Source: Gracilimonas sp034520725
Lineage (GTDB): Bacteria > Bacteroidota > Rhodothermia > Balneolales > Balneolaceae
NCBI GenBank assembly: GCA_034520725.1
Contig: JAXHNH010000003.1
Coordinates: forward strand, 124,001-188,000
Length of the DNA stretch: 64,000 bases
Direction of reading: 5' to 3'
Shown here: positions 1-9,748 of the stretch, one piece after another
Position numbering within the stretch: the first letter of the stretch is position 1
Layout of the letters: every line of letters starts with the position of its first letter
Made by a program: the position numbers and the translations under genes
Notes under the pieces: model-generated
The model's database searches: none
What the model saw: the letters and a program-made list of their open reading frames with translations, nothing else
Told to the model about the DNA's origin: nothing

Positions 1-1487
1 GGATCCATCTGTTCGGGTCTAACGGTGTAGTCTTTAATGATAGAATCCAGTTTATCTATTGCTTCTTTCTTGGTTTGCATTCTCTTTAGCCTTTCGTCAG
101 AGGCCAATCCTATCTTATGGCCTATCTCAGTCAGTCTGAGATCTGCATTATCCTGACGAAGCAATATTCTATGCTCTGCCCGGGAGGTAAACATTCGGTA
201 AGGCTCTTCTGTGCCTTTATTTATAAGGTCATCAATAAGTACACCAATGTATGCTTCAGATCTTTGAAGGATCAAGGGTTCTTTGCCCTGAATATTTAAG
301 GCGGCATTTATGCCTGCCATCAATCCCTGGCATGCTGCTTCTTCATAACCGGTCGTTCCGTTAATTTGACCAGCAAAATACAACCCATCAACTAGTTTAG
401 TCTCCAGAGAACGACGAATCTGATGTGGTGGAAAGTAGTCATACTCAATAGCATAACCCGGACGTATCATAATAACTTCTTCAAAACCCGGAATAGTTCG
501 AAGGGCCTGATATTGCACGTCTTCCGGTAAAGAGGTTGAAAATCCGTTTAAATACATCTCATATGTACTCCACCCTTCCGGCTCGAGAAACAATTGGTGC
601 CTATCCTTATCCGCAAACCTGTCTATTTTATCTTCAATACTTGGGCAGTAACGAGGTCCAATTGATTTGATACGCCCATTGAACATGGGACTACGATCGA
701 AACCGGTCCTTAGAACCTCATGCACTTTTTCATTTGTATATCCGATCCAGCAAGTTAACTGTTCATCCAATGATGGAAGTGATTCCGTTAAAAATGAAAA
801 TCCGGATGGATCTTCATCTCCATACTGTACTTCCAGTTTAGAGTAATCCACCGTTCTACCATCAATTCTGGGTGGAGTCCCTGTTTTTAATCTGCCAACC
901 TCAAAACCAAGGTCTTCCAGTGCCGCAGAGATTCCAACGGAAGCACGTTCACCGGAACGCCCTCCTCCAAACTGGGTCTCTCCAATATGTATTAAACCAT
1001 TTAGAAAAGTCCCGCTGGTAAGAATCACACTGTGAGAATAGAACTTTTGCCCGGTTTGTGTAATAACACCATCAATTTTACTGTGATCTTCTGAAATTAT
1101 TAAGTCAACAACATTATCCTGCCTAAAGAAAAGGTTTTCTTTTTTTTCCAGCTTTTCCCTCATCTTCTGATTATAGAGCATACGATCACTCTGGCAACGG
1201 GGACTCCACATAGCCGGTCCCTTGCTAAGATTGAGCATTCTAAATTGTACACCGGTCTCATCGCTTACTTTTCCGGACAACCCACCCAAAGCATCTATCT
1301 CCCTAACTAATTGCCCTTTTGCAACCCCACCCATAGCAGGATTACAAGACATTTTAGCTATTGCCTCCAGGTTCATTGTAATAAGAAGTGTTTTGGCACC
1401 CATTTGGGCTGCAGCACCCGCTGCTTCACTGCCCGCATGCCCACCGCCTACAACGATCACGTCATACTTTGGATTTTTATGATCCAT
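1..1487 (-). CDS. mnmG: tRNA uridine-5-carboxymethylaminomethyl modification enzyme MnmG (GidA), 3' end cut by window
   Basis: FAD-dependent enzyme that, with MnmE, builds the cmnm5 modification on wobble uridine 34 of certain tRNAs. The start is the ATG at 1485-1487, reading MDHKNPKYDVIVVGGGHAG, a Rossmann FAD-binding glycine motif at the very N terminus. Further in, the MnmG signatures SCNPAMGGVAKGQLVREIDA, GRLKTGTPPRIDG and GPRYCPSIEDK are readable. About 495 codons are present out of the usual ~620, so the C-terminal MnmE- and tRNA-binding part lies outside the window. No frame break is seen in the visible part. The gene is transcribed away from tRNA-Asp, with a terminator between the two. 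Confidence 0.97.
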   Translation of the reverse strand, partial: MDHKNPKYDVIVVGGGHAGSEAAGAAAQMGAKTLLITMNLEAIAKMSCNPAMGGVAKGQLVREIDALGGLSGKVSDETGVQFRMLNLSKGPAMWSPRCQSDRMLYNQKMREKLEKKENLFFRQDNVVDLIISEDHSKIDGVITQTGQKFYSHSVILTSGTFLNGLIHIGETQFGGGRSGERASVGISAALEDLGFEVGRLKTGTPPRIDGRTVDYSKLEVQYGDEDPSGFSFLTESLPSLDEQLTCWIGYTNEKVHEVLRTGFDRSPMFNGRIKSIGPRYCPSIEDKIDRFADKDRHQLFLEPEGWSTYEMYLNGFSTSLPEDVQYQALRTIPGFEEVIMIRPGYAIEYDYFPPHQIRRSLETKLVDGLYFAGQINGTTGYEEAACQGLMAGINAALNIQGKEPLILQRSEAYIGVLIDDLINKGTEEPYRMFTSRAEHRILLRQDNADLRLTEIGHKIGLASDERLKRMQTKKEAIDKLDSIIKDYTVRPEQMD

Positions 1488-1621
1488 TACTCACTGTTTT
1501 TTAATTGTTTATAGCTTATTTTACCCGCTATTGCTATCAAGATAAGAAATTACAGTTCTCTCTACTATAAATACGCTTCTTCGGCGGGTAATGTCTATCA
1601 ATTTTAGAACATTCTTTAAAC

Positions 1622-1654
1622 AAAAAAAGCTTCCAACTAACGTTGAAAGCTTTT
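1622..1654 (-). terminator. Rho-independent terminator downstream of tRNA-Asp
   Basis: An inverted repeat pairs 1625-1637 with 1642-1654 (13 bp, one mismatch) around a 4-base TAAC/GTTA loop. On the minus strand it runs into a T tract (A run at 1622-1628 on the + strand). It sits five bases after the tRNA-Asp 3' end and before mnmG, so it probably ends tRNA transcription. Confidence 0.8.
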
Positions 1655-1659
1655 ATCTG

Positions 1660-1733
1660 CGATCCGGAAGGGACTCGAACCCTCGACCTCCTGCGTGACA
1701 GGCAGGCGTTCTAACCAACTGAACTACCGGACC
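1660..1733 (-). tRNA. tRNA-Asp (anticodon GTC)
   Basis: A 74-base cloverleaf can be folded by hand. The acceptor stem GGTCCGG pairs with CCGGATC (one G-T pair), the anticodon loop CTGTCAC carries GTC for aspartate, and the T arm contains GGTTCGAGTCC. The discriminator base is G, which is the aspartate identity base. CCA is not encoded, so it would be added by the CCA-adding enzyme (a candidate is encoded at 38.6-40.0 kb). Confidence 0.96.
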
Positions 1734-1863
1734 TTTTTAAGAGAGCACTAAATATACGGACCATTATACTCCGATGTCAAGAATTTTTAAAAACAATTCA
1801 AAAAAATAAGGAACACGCATTCAACCGTCTTCCTTATATCGGGATGGTTTAAATAATAATCAC

Positions 1864-2403
1864 TTACATTGCTTTAGTGACAGCATTGACAATTTCATCA
1901 CTTTCTGGTTTCACATCACTTCTAAACCTTCTAATGAGTTTGCCCTCTTTATCGATTAGAAATTTCTCAAAATTCCATTTAATCTCTCCAGTAAAATCTG
2001 CATTCTGTGCTTGTGTCAAGTAAGAGAATAATTCAGACTGATCGTCACCTTTCACTGAAACCTTAGAGAACATTGGAAATTCAACTCCATAATTAAGTGT
2101 GCAGAATTGTTTGATCTCTTCATCAGATCCGGGCTCTTGTCCATTAAAATTATTGGCAGGAAAACCAAGTATCACCAAACCATCATCCTTATATTTCTCA
2201 TATAAGTTCTGAAGACCTTCATACTGAGGTGTATATCCACATTTCGAGGCAACATTAACCACCAGAATTACTTTACCTTTATATTTTTCCAGGGAAACTT
2301 CTTTGCCATCAATATCCTTCATCTTATAGTCAAAGATACTATCGTTATTTATATTCATATTAATTCCCAAAAACAGTGCAATTAAAATTGATAATACTTT
2401 CAT
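1864..2403 (-). CDS. Glutathione peroxidase family protein (Cys type, thioredoxin-dependent kind)
   Basis: A 179-aa peroxide-reducing enzyme of the GPx family. Residues 1-19 are hydrophobic and resemble a signal peptide, suggesting periplasmic location. The peroxidatic cysteine is Cys55 in NVASKCGYTPQY; Gln89 (FPANNFNGQEPG) and Trp143-Asn144 (IKWNFEKF) complete the catalytic tetrad. A second cysteine, Cys101 in QFCTLNYGVEFPMF, is at the position of the resolving cysteine of thioredoxin-dependent GPx proteins. Full length for the family. It stands alone between tRNA-Asp and a divergent barrel-protein gene. True glutathione use is unlikely for this lineage; that is inference. Confidence 0.93.
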   Translation of the reverse strand: MKVLSILIALFLGINMNINNDSIFDYKMKDIDGKEVSLEKYKGKVILVVNVASKCGYTPQYEGLQNLYEKYKDDGLVILGFPANNFNGQEPGSDEEIKQFCTLNYGVEFPMFSKVSVKGDDQSELFSYLTQAQNADFTGEIKWNFEKFLIDKEGKLIRRFRSDVKPESDEIVNAVTKAM

Positions 2404-2465
2404 ATCCGATTAATTATTTAGTTATGTATTGTTTAAACTGTTGAACGAATCTAAATCATTCCAAA

Positions 2466-3200
2466 ATGAACAAATTTAAGTTAACTCTTTTTTCAATAGT
2501 TGCCTTTGTGCTATTACCTATTACATCGCAGGCTCAAATGTTTTCGGTTGGAACCAACAGCCAGTCCAATTTTGGTAATTTATACTCCCCATATATTCGA
2601 GCAGGAGTTCAATTCGTTGATTTTGAATATAAAGGCTCAAATATTAATAACATTCCCCTTTTTACTCCTTTAACATTTAATGGAGAAGCTGCTTACATAG
2701 CATATGAGTCTATGGGTTTTAATATAAATGCTGTACTTGGTAACTCATTGACTGGTTTAAACAACTCTAAGTATTTTAGTATGAATTTGAACTTTAAGAA
2801 TCCATTCTATCTGATAAACGGCCAAAGCTTTAAGGCAGGGATCCCTATTAAATTAGACAGTAGATTGGTATCGGTTCGAAATGATGACATAAATGAAGAG
2901 TTTTCCCAAACATCATTAAGTGCTGGAGCAGGTTTAACGGCTGCAATAATAAATCAAACTAAATTCAGTATAACAGGTGAATTTCTGACATCATATGGTT
3001 TTAGTACCGCAAGTGGTGGGTTTTTGGGGGGCAGTGTGTTTGGTTTGAGTGGAAGTGCACGCATCAATTTTTATAATTTATTATTCGGAAAGAACATAAG
3101 TTTAGGTTATGACTATATTTATGATTCGTACGACATTGATGAAGAAAGATTAGATTACGATCTTTCAGGACATACAATCACATTGGGAGTATCGCTTTGA
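2466..3200 (+). CDS. Predicted outer-membrane beta-barrel protein of unknown function
   Basis: A 244-aa protein with a clear signal peptide (MNKFKLTLFSIVAFVLLPIT, cleavage likely after SQAQ). The mature part has alternating polar/apolar stretches rich in Gly, Ser, Asn and aromatic residues (for example GFNINAVLGNSLTG, ARINFYNLLFGKNIS) and ends with a terminal strand GHTITLGVSL, as in small porin-like barrels. No family recognised. Its stop overlaps the start of the next gene by four bases (TTGA), so translation is probably coupled with the two genes downstream. Confidence 0.75.
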   Translation: MNKFKLTLFSIVAFVLLPITSQAQMFSVGTNSQSNFGNLYSPYIRAGVQFVDFEYKGSNINNIPLFTPLTFNGEAAYIAYESMGFNINAVLGNSLTGLNNSKYFSMNLNFKNPFYLINGQSFKAGIPIKLDSRLVSVRNDDINEEFSQTSLSAGAGLTAAIINQTKFSITGEFLTSYGFSTASGGFLGGSVFGLSGSARINFYNLLFGKNISLGYDYIYDSYDIDEERLDYDLSGHTITLGVSL

Positions 3201-3496
3201 AGCCCGACAAATTTCTTCTTGAGCTGGAACAAATTCTCGAACAGGCAGGATATACTCTGAGAAAAGAAAGAGGATCCTTTAGAGGAGATGAATGCATAAT
3301 TGAAGGTCAGAAGCTTGTAGTGGTAAATAAAAATAAGCCTATTGAGTCTCAATTAGGAACCATGGGAAGGGTTTTAGGAGAGATCGACCTTGCCGGTGTA
3401 TATATCAAACCTGCTGTCAGGCGTAAATTGGAAGATCTTTGGGATCAATTACAGGTTACTCCCATTGAAAACACGGAAGATTTTGAGTTAGAATGA
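3197..3496 (+). CDS. Conserved hypothetical protein, 99 aa
   Basis: Starts with TTG overlapping the stop of the upstream gene; no ATG lies near, and the reading frame remains protein-like from the first codons (KPDKFLLELEQILEQAGY). Predicted soluble alpha/beta protein: an N-terminal helix, a beta segment around CIIEGQKLVVVNKNKPIES and a C-terminal helix ending in a Glu-rich tail. No signal peptide or metal motif. It ends in an ATGA overlap with the metallo-hydrolase gene, so the two are likely co-translated. I do not recognise the family. Confidence 0.75.
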   Translation: MKPDKFLLELEQILEQAGYTLRKERGSFRGDECIIEGQKLVVVNKNKPIESQLGTMGRVLGEIDLAGVYIKPAVRRKLEDLWDQLQVTPIENTEDFELE

Positions 3497-4251
3497 AAGT
3501 AACATTTCTAGGTACCGGAACCTCCATGGGCGTACCCGTTGCAGGAGGTTTCCGAAGTGAAAAACTTTTCCATGATCCCAGAAACTACAGAACCAGATGT
3601 TCTGCCTGGATACAACACAAAGGTCAATCGATTCTTATTGATGCGGGGCCTGAATTCAGAATACAAAGCATTCAGGCAAAACTTCAGAAACTTGATCATC
3701 TCCTCATCACCCACGAGCACATGGACCATGTTGCTGGGTTAGATGACCTGAGGATCTACTCTTATATCAATGAATCAGCCTTACCTGCATATGCCTCAAA
3801 AAACTGTATCGATTCCGTTCGAAGAAGATTTGATTATATGTTTGGGGAAAACAAGTACCCGGGTTCAACTTCATTAAAATTAATTGAAGCAAAAGAAAAG
3901 TTTTCGATTGGGGAACTGAATATCACAACCCTACCGGTAATGCATGGAAAAACAGAAGTTAACGGATATCGTATAAATGATTTTTCTTATGTAACAGACG
4001 TAAAAGAAATTCCTGATTCAACACTGGAAAAAATAAAGGGATCAAAAGTATTGGTTTTAGGTGCATTACGCTGGGAGCCTGAACATCCCACGCACCTAAC
4101 TATACCTCAAGCCGTTAAAGTTATTGAAGAGCTGGAGATACCGGAAGCTTATCTCATTCACATGAACAGTTATGTAGATCACGAACCGACAAATATTAAA
4201 TTACCAAACCACATAAAACTGGCATATGATCAACAGATTATAACTGTGTGA
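3493..4251 (+). CDS. MBL-fold metallohydrolase (PhnP / RNase Z-like group)
   Basis: A 252-aa cytoplasmic metallo-beta-lactamase-fold hydrolase. It begins MKVTFLGTGTSMGVPV, the GTGTS opening seen in the PhnP/lipoyl-pathway-neighbour subgroup, has IDAGPEFR at residues 49-56, and the metal motif H74-E-H76-M-D78-H79 in LITHEHMDHVAGLDDLR. A later HMNSYVDHE near the C terminus resembles the last histidine motif of PhnP-like phosphodiesterases. The substrate (cyclic phosphodiester or RNA) cannot be read from the sequence. The start ATG overlaps the preceding stop (ATGA). Confidence 0.88.
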   Translation: MKVTFLGTGTSMGVPVAGGFRSEKLFHDPRNYRTRCSAWIQHKGQSILIDAGPEFRIQSIQAKLQKLDHLLITHEHMDHVAGLDDLRIYSYINESALPAYASKNCIDSVRRRFDYMFGENKYPGSTSLKLIEAKEKFSIGELNITTLPVMHGKTEVNGYRINDFSYVTDVKEIPDSTLEKIKGSKVLVLGALRWEPEHPTHLTIPQAVKVIEELEIPEAYLIHMNSYVDHEPTNIKLPNHIKLAYDQQIITV

Positions 4252-4252
4252 C

Positions 4253-5338
4253 CTACAGGAATTTTTTGAGTTCAGGATCTGATTTAAGCTGATCCACAAT
4301 ATCTTTCACATTCTGGGCTTTATTCAGGTTGCATACTAAAATGGCATCTTCTGTTTCCACTACTGCTACATTGTCCATGCCAACCAATGAAACCATCTTT
4401 CCGCTTTCGGAATAAACATAACTGTTCTTGGTTTCACTGAATGTAGATTTCTGAGATTTAACCACATTCCCTGATCCGTCTTTTTCTCCAAGATCATAAA
4501 CAGCAGTCCAGCTTCCTACATCATTCCATCCAAAATCTCCGGGAACTACAAACACTTCTTTTGCATGCTCCATGATTCCATAATCAATGGAGATAGAGTC
4601 ACAGGAATGATAGAACTGATCGATAGACTCTTTGTGTTCATTTTCAAAAAGACCATGATTAGCCTTTAAAACCTGTTTATACATATCAGGCAAATGCTTC
4701 TCAAATTCTTTCAGAATGGTTTTAGCTTTCCAGATGAACATCCCACTGTTCCAGTAATAGTTTCCTTCCTTAAGAAACGTTTTAGCTGTTTCTAGATCCG
4801 GCTTTTCTTTAAAGGCTTTAACTGAATAGATATCCTTTTCACTGATCTTTTCTGAAACAGACTTGTCTCCCTGAATGTATCCATATCCGGTTTCCGGTCG
4901 ATCAGGTTCAATGCCAATGGTAACCAGGTTAGAACCTGACTTTGCCTTTTCAACCGCTGCATTAAGATATTCCTTAAAAGCATTCAGTTGCTCAATATGA
5001 TGATCAGCCGGTAACACAACCATTACTGCTTCAGGATCTTTTTTGTACAACAGCTGAGCTGCTATTGCTACACAGGGTGCCGTGTTTTTGGCAACCGGTT
5101 CACCAATTATGTTTTCTTCAGGTACAGAAGGCAACTGTTCTTTCACTATGTCCACATAATTGTCATTGGTCACAACCAAAATTCTTTCCTGAGGAATCAT
5201 GGATTCCACCCGTCTTGCGGTATTCTGTATCATGGTCCCTTCACCAAACAGAGAAAGAAATTGTTTCGGTAGTTCTTTTGTGCTTCTTGGCCAAAATCGA
5301 GTTCCCGAGCCCCCGGCCATTATAACTGCATAGATCAT
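4253..5338 (-). CDS. manC: Mannose-1-phosphate guanylyltransferase
   Basis: Makes GDP-mannose from mannose-1-phosphate and GTP for polysaccharide and glycan synthesis. The 361 aa open with the nucleotidyltransferase signature MAGGSGTRFWPRSTKELPKQ, and later have VLPADHHIE, the family motif GYGYIQGDK, FKEKPD and YYWNSGMFIWK. FGWNDVGSW near residue 270 matches the type II GMP motif. It has the short ManC length without the C-terminal isomerase domain of the bifunctional enzymes. It converges on the metallohydrolase gene, with one base between their ends. Confidence 0.94.
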   Translation of the reverse strand: MIYAVIMAGGSGTRFWPRSTKELPKQFLSLFGEGTMIQNTARRVESMIPQERILVVTNDNYVDIVKEQLPSVPEENIIGEPVAKNTAPCVAIAAQLLYKKDPEAVMVVLPADHHIEQLNAFKEYLNAAVEKAKSGSNLVTIGIEPDRPETGYGYIQGDKSVSEKISEKDIYSVKAFKEKPDLETAKTFLKEGNYYWNSGMFIWKAKTILKEFEKHLPDMYKQVLKANHGLFENEHKESIDQFYHSCDSISIDYGIMEHAKEVFVVPGDFGWNDVGSWTAVYDLGEKDGSGNVVKSQKSTFSETKNSYVYSESGKMVSLVGMDNVAVVETEDAILVCNLNKAQNVKDIVDQLKSDPELKKFL

Positions 5339-5392
5339 AATGTTGTTTCTTTTATATATTCGTTAATAAGAAAGAAGGTAAGATATAATTGA

Positions 5393-6475
5393 TCAAACAT
5401 GAATCATATCTGCTCTTCTAAGACTTATTGTAAAAGTTGATCCTTTATTCGGTTCACTTTCAATTGTAAACTTCTCCCCGTGGGCTTCCATGATATGTTT
5501 CACTATGGCCAAACCAAGTCCTGTTCCACCTCTTTCACGAGACCTGGATTTATCTACCCTAAAAAACCTTTCAGTAACCCTTGGAATATCTTTTTCATCA
5601 ATTCCCATTCCCGTATCCAATACGGAAACAAATACACGGTCCTGTTGTTTAGGTTTTGTGAATACCGATACTTCAACTTTCCCTTTGGGTACGTTGTATT
5701 TTATACCATTTTCTATCAGATTAATCAACACCTGTTTCAGTTGATTCTTATCTGCCTTGACCTGAATACCACGATCAAAATCATTGATTATAAGCGTAAT
5801 ACCTTCTTTTTCAGCCTTGTAATTCAGGCTTTCAATGATATCATTCAATACCTCAAAAAGATAAACCTCTTCTATCTCTGATTTTAACTCACCGGTCTCA
5901 AGCTTCGAAATTTCCATGAGATCTTTCGTCAAATAAATGAGTCGGTTCACGTTCCTCATGGCTTTCCTGAGGAAATCTCTGTTGACCTCTTCATCTTCTA
6001 GAGCTCCATTAAGAAGTGTTTCTATAAAACCCTGAATCGCAAAGATCGGTGTTTTTAATTCGTGAGAAATGTCACCAATAAATTCTTTACGATAGTTTTC
6101 AATTCGATTTAAGCGCTGGATCTCCCTTTCTGTTGTCCGGCTTGATTTAATTCCCTGTTTGATCAGGTAATCCAGTTCATCCTTCCTGCCAAATGATATA
6201 TCATTGTATTCAGCAAAACGTTTTCTTGAGATATTTTTGAATAATTTCTCAATGATATCTAACCTTTTACCGGTAAGCATAAAAATAACAACATAGCTTA
6301 TAACAAAGACCAGGACAGCGGCTATGAGAGAAAGTAAGCCCGCTTCGGAAGCAGTAAGGTCAAAACCAAGCCAGGATATCAGAAAAAGCACAAAACCGGA
6401 AATTATTGAAACTAAAAAGCCTAAACGTACACCGAGTCTATAAATCCCTTTTTTTGTCTTTGTGGATTTACTCAT
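5393..6475 (-). CDS. PhoR-like sensor histidine kinase
   Basis: A 360-aa membrane kinase. Two transmembrane helices lie at about residues 17-37 and 45-67 with almost no periplasmic loop between them, so it likely senses within or near the membrane. HisKA follows with the phosphorylation site His138 in FIGDISHELKTP, then the ATPase with the N box (NLIENGIKYN), G1 box (DTGMGI) and G2 box (GGTGLGLAIVKHI). The start overlaps the stop of the response regulator gene by four bases (ATGA), so the two form an operon. The signal is unknown; the phosphate assignment is by resemblance only. Confidence 0.93.
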   Translation of the reverse strand: MSKSTKTKKGIYRLGVRLGFLVSIISGFVLFLISWLGFDLTASEAGLLSLIAAVLVFVISYVVIFMLTGKRLDIIEKLFKNISRKRFAEYNDISFGRKDELDYLIKQGIKSSRTTEREIQRLNRIENYRKEFIGDISHELKTPIFAIQGFIETLLNGALEDEEVNRDFLRKAMRNVNRLIYLTKDLMEISKLETGELKSEIEEVYLFEVLNDIIESLNYKAEKEGITLIINDFDRGIQVKADKNQLKQVLINLIENGIKYNVPKGKVEVSVFTKPKQQDRVFVSVLDTGMGIDEKDIPRVTERFFRVDKSRSRERGGTGLGLAIVKHIMEAHGEKFTIESEPNKGSTFTISLRRADMIHV

Positions 6476-7149
6476 TCCTTAAATCTGTATCCAACTCCTT
6501 TAATGGTTTCTATATAGTGATCACCCAGTTTTTCCCGGATCTTTCTAACATGAACATCAACGGTCCTGTCAACTACATAAATATTATCTCCCCAAACCTT
6601 ATTAAGTAGTGTTTGGCGATCCCTGACTTTGCCCTTACGGCTTGCCAGATAATACAATAGCTCAAATTCCTTACGGGGCAGCTGAAACTCTTCCTCCCCA
6701 CGCGTTACAATATACCTGTCTTTATCAATAACAAGATCGTGTACTTCCAGGCGATTTACTTCTTCTTCAGTTTCATCAAACCGGCGTAATACAGCTTTTA
6801 TCCTGGAGATCAATTTAGTAGTACTAATTGGTTTGGTTATATAGTCATCCCCGCCTTTATTCAACCCTTCAACTTCAGTCTTTTCATCACTGCGTGCAGT
6901 CAAGAATATGATAGGAATTGATTTAAGCTGGTCATCCTTGCGCATTTTTTCAACGGCTTCCATGCCATCCATCTTAGGCATCATAATATCCATTAACACC
7001 AAGTCAGGATTAAACTCTTTAGCCCTTTCGATTCCCTCTTCACCGTTTTCAGCCTTTATTACATTAAAGCCTTCTTTTTTTAGATTATATTCAATGAGAT
7101 CTAAAAGGTCTTTTTCATCGTCTACGACAAGAATTGTTTTATCAGCCAC
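6472..7149 (-). CDS. OmpR/PhoB-family response regulator
   Basis: A 225-aa transcription factor partnered with the overlapping kinase gene. Receiver domain at residues 1-120: acidic pair Asp10-Asp11, phosphoacceptor Asp54 in VLMDIMMPKMDG, Thr84 and Lys106. A winged-helix DNA-binding domain follows at about residues 130-225 (FELLYYLASRKGKVRDRQTLL, VDVHVRKIREKLG, IETIKGVGYRF). First gene of the two-gene operon. The region 7150-7258 upstream would hold its promoter; no clear site was identified. Confidence 0.95.
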   Translation of the reverse strand: MADKTILVVDDEKDLLDLIEYNLKKEGFNVIKAENGEEGIERAKEFNPDLVLMDIMMPKMDGMEAVEKMRKDDQLKSIPIIFLTARSDEKTEVEGLNKGGDDYITKPISTTKLISRIKAVLRRFDETEEEVNRLEVHDLVIDKDRYIVTRGEEEFQLPRKEFELLYYLASRKGKVRDRQTLLNKVWGDNIYVVDRTVDVHVRKIREKLGDHYIETIKGVGYRFKE

Positions 7150-7258
7150 AATACAGGGATTTAAATGCTGGGATTTAATTATACAATGGTACTAATGTAC
7201 TGTATTAATAGAAAATTTGTAGCCATTAAGAAATTGTTACCGGATCACAGTTCTTTGA

Positions 7259-7885
7259 TCAACTGAGTAAAAACCCAATACCCGCAGGTTGATGCAACAG
7301 CCATCCCGTTAAACTATACCTTGGAACATTTGTAGTGAGTACCTCGTGTTCGATCTTATCACTTTTAAATAGCAGCAACCTTTTTGCCAAGGGTTCTACT
7401 AAGAACTCTTGTCCATCTTTATAGATAACGAGTTCACCGCCATCCCCGTTTTTCCAGTTTTTATTCAGGTAAATAAGAACCGTGATCTGTCGGTTTGTTC
7501 TTTCGTTGAATTGATCAAAATGCCTGTGGTAATGTGAACCTTCCGGATATTTGGCGATGTGAAATTCAGAACCTGATAAACTCAAATAGCAAAATTGCTT
7601 CAGGTTTTGGGTAAGTTCATCCTTCAACCCAAAAAACGATGATAGTTCAGCATCCCGATTTTCATCCAGCCAGTATATGAAATCACCTCTGATCTCAGCT
7701 TTTACCTGAAAGTCTTGCTGAGCACCAATGCCTGCTTTTTTCAATTTATCGGCTGATTCCATTTCATGAAAGAAATCCATGATGTTTGAAAACAAAGACT
7801 CACTTATGAAATCATCAACGATCACATAATCATTTTCAGCAAGTTGGTCCATCCACCCCAGCCATTGTTCTTCAGAATAAAACAT
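7259..7885 (-). CDS. 2OG-Fe(II) oxygenase of the prolyl-hydroxylase (P4Hc) type
   Basis: A 208-aa cytoplasmic iron- and 2-oxoglutarate-dependent dioxygenase. The iron-binding facial triad is visible as His122-x-Asp124 (HYHRHFDQFN) and His180 (DKIEHEVL); Arg189 (PRYSLTGWL) would bind 2-oxoglutarate. The layout, with LIYLNKNWKNGDGGELVIY between the two motifs, matches the bacterial P4H-like proteins similar to eukaryotic prolyl hydroxylases. A possible target is a ribosomal or elongation-factor proline, by analogy with known bacterial relatives; nothing local proves this. Confidence 0.9.
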   Translation of the reverse strand: MFYSEEQWLGWMDQLAENDYVIVDDFISESLFSNIMDFFHEMESADKLKKAGIGAQQDFQVKAEIRGDFIYWLDENRDAELSSFFGLKDELTQNLKQFCYLSLSGSEFHIAKYPEGSHYHRHFDQFNERTNRQITVLIYLNKNWKNGDGGELVIYKDGQEFLVEPLAKRLLLFKSDKIEHEVLTTNVPRYSLTGWLLHQPAGIGFLLS

Positions 7886-8052
7886 GGATCAATATTTTGA
7901 TAAGCTGTTGGTTTCTCTTGAATCAAAATAAAGATACGCTGTTTTAAAAAAAGAAAAGTATAGACGCATATATTATTTTCTTAATTATAACTTTCTTAAA
8001 CAAAACACCTAAAGCTGTTTCTTTTCAATAAGCTAACCCTCATATTATATAA

Positions 8053-9745
8053 ATGAAATTCTTTACCTCACAGCTCAGCTATTTTGTTGCTAACCGTAAT
8101 ACCAAGATCAACATAAAGCGACTCATCCGTTTTGTGCTGATACTGATAGCCATGATCCTACTATATGGTGTTTTGTTTCATGAAATCATGGCCATGGAAG
8201 GACAAGACCACTCTTGGGTAACCGGATTCTACTGGACAATGACAACCATGACCACACTTGGTTTTGGTGATATCACCTTCCAATCTGATCTGGGGCGAAT
8301 GTTTTCAATATTAGTATTGGGGTCCGGGGTTATTTCACTGTTGATCATGCTACCCTTTACCTTCATTGAGTTTTTCTATGCTCCATGGATGGAAGCTCAA
8401 CATAGAGCCCGCGCGCCCCGTGAACTCCCGGATAATACCCACGGCCATATCATCATTACCAGCTTTGATGCCATCACTAAGTCACTGATTCGAAAACTTG
8501 ACCAATACGGGCATGAATATGTGTTGTTGGTGGATGAGTTGGATAAGGCTTTAGAGCTTTATGATCAAGGATATCGAGTAATGGTTGGGGAACCTGACGA
8601 TCCGGAAACCTTCCGTAAATTGAAGGTTGAAAAAGCGGCCATGGTTTATAATGGCGGCACAGATATGTTCAATACTAATATTGCTCATACTATAAGAGAA
8701 CTATCTCAGGACGTGAAGATAATTTCATCCGCTAACTCATACGAGTCTATGGATGTGTTAAAATTAGCCGGAAATGATCATGTTTTACATATGGGTAATA
8801 TTCTGGGCCGGGCACTTTCACGGAGAACACTTGGTCAGGATGCGCGGGTACATACGGTAGGTCGGTTTGGTAAATTAGTTATTGCAGAAGCTACTACGTA
8901 TGATACACCCTTAGTTGGTAAAACGCTTAAGGAGAGTAAGATCCGAGAGAATTTTGGTATAAACGTTGTTGGAGTATGGGAGAGGGGGCATTTTTCAAGT
9001 GCTCACCCGAACCTTGAGATACATCCTCACAGTGTACTGGTGCTTGCCGGAACCATCGACCAACTTAGAAAATATGATGAACTTTTCGGTATTTATGGTA
9101 TAAGTGATGAGCCGCTTATTATTATTGGTGCGGGAAGAGTTGGCAGAGCTACAGCCCGACATTTAAAGCAGAGAAATATTAAGTATAAGATCATCGATAA
9201 AAACCCTGATCGTATACTGGATACTGAAGATTTTATTTTGGGTGATGCCGCTGATCTTGAAACACTTAAAGAAAGCCGGAATCGATGACGCTCCAAATGT
9301 AATCATCACCACTAATCAGGATGAGGTTAATATTTATCTCACTATTTACTGTAGAAGCCTTAGGCCAAATATCCATATCGTTTCAAGGTCCACATTAGAG
9401 CGAAATGTGAATACCCTTCACCGCGCCGGAGCTGATTTCGTAATGAGTTATGCAGCAATGGGTGCCAATGCGATCTTCAACATCTTTGAGGAAAATGATA
9501 TCGTGATGGTTGCTCAGGGTCTAAACGTATTCAGCCTCCAAACACCTCAAAAGATCATTGGCAAAACACTGGTTGAAACGGATATTAGACATAAGACCGG
9601 CTGTAACGTTATTGCCTATCAGGTTGATGGAGAACAAAGAATCAACCCGAATCCGAATGACCCTATTCCGGAAAACAGTGAGATCATTCTGATCGGTAAT
9701 TCAGAAGATGAGCAGCACTTCATTGAATATTATAAAGACGAATAA
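8053..9745 (+). CDS. Potassium channel with TrkA-N/RCK domains (frame broken by one base)
   Basis: A gene for about 564 aa, split into two frames. Residues 1-115: two membrane helices flanking the pore filter TTLGFGD (residues 67-73), a K+ channel signature. Then come a first RCK module (HGHIIITSFDAITKSLI) and a second Rossmann fold (LIIIGAGRVGRATARHL). The first frame stops at 9288 after GDAADLETLKESRNR; the other frame continues as KKAGIDDAPNVIITTNQDEV to 9745 with the rest of the second RCK and a TrkA-C domain. One surplus base around 9262-9272 (CTTAAAGAAAGCC) explains this. Probably a sequencing indel rather than a pseudogene, since both halves are well conserved. Confidence 0.88.
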
Positions 9746-9748
9746 CGT

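Noticed and set aside
9262..9275. Programmed +1 frameshift in the potassium channel gene
   Set aside because: No known slippery sequence or downstream stimulator, and many other genes in the window show single-base breaks, so an assembly indel is simpler.
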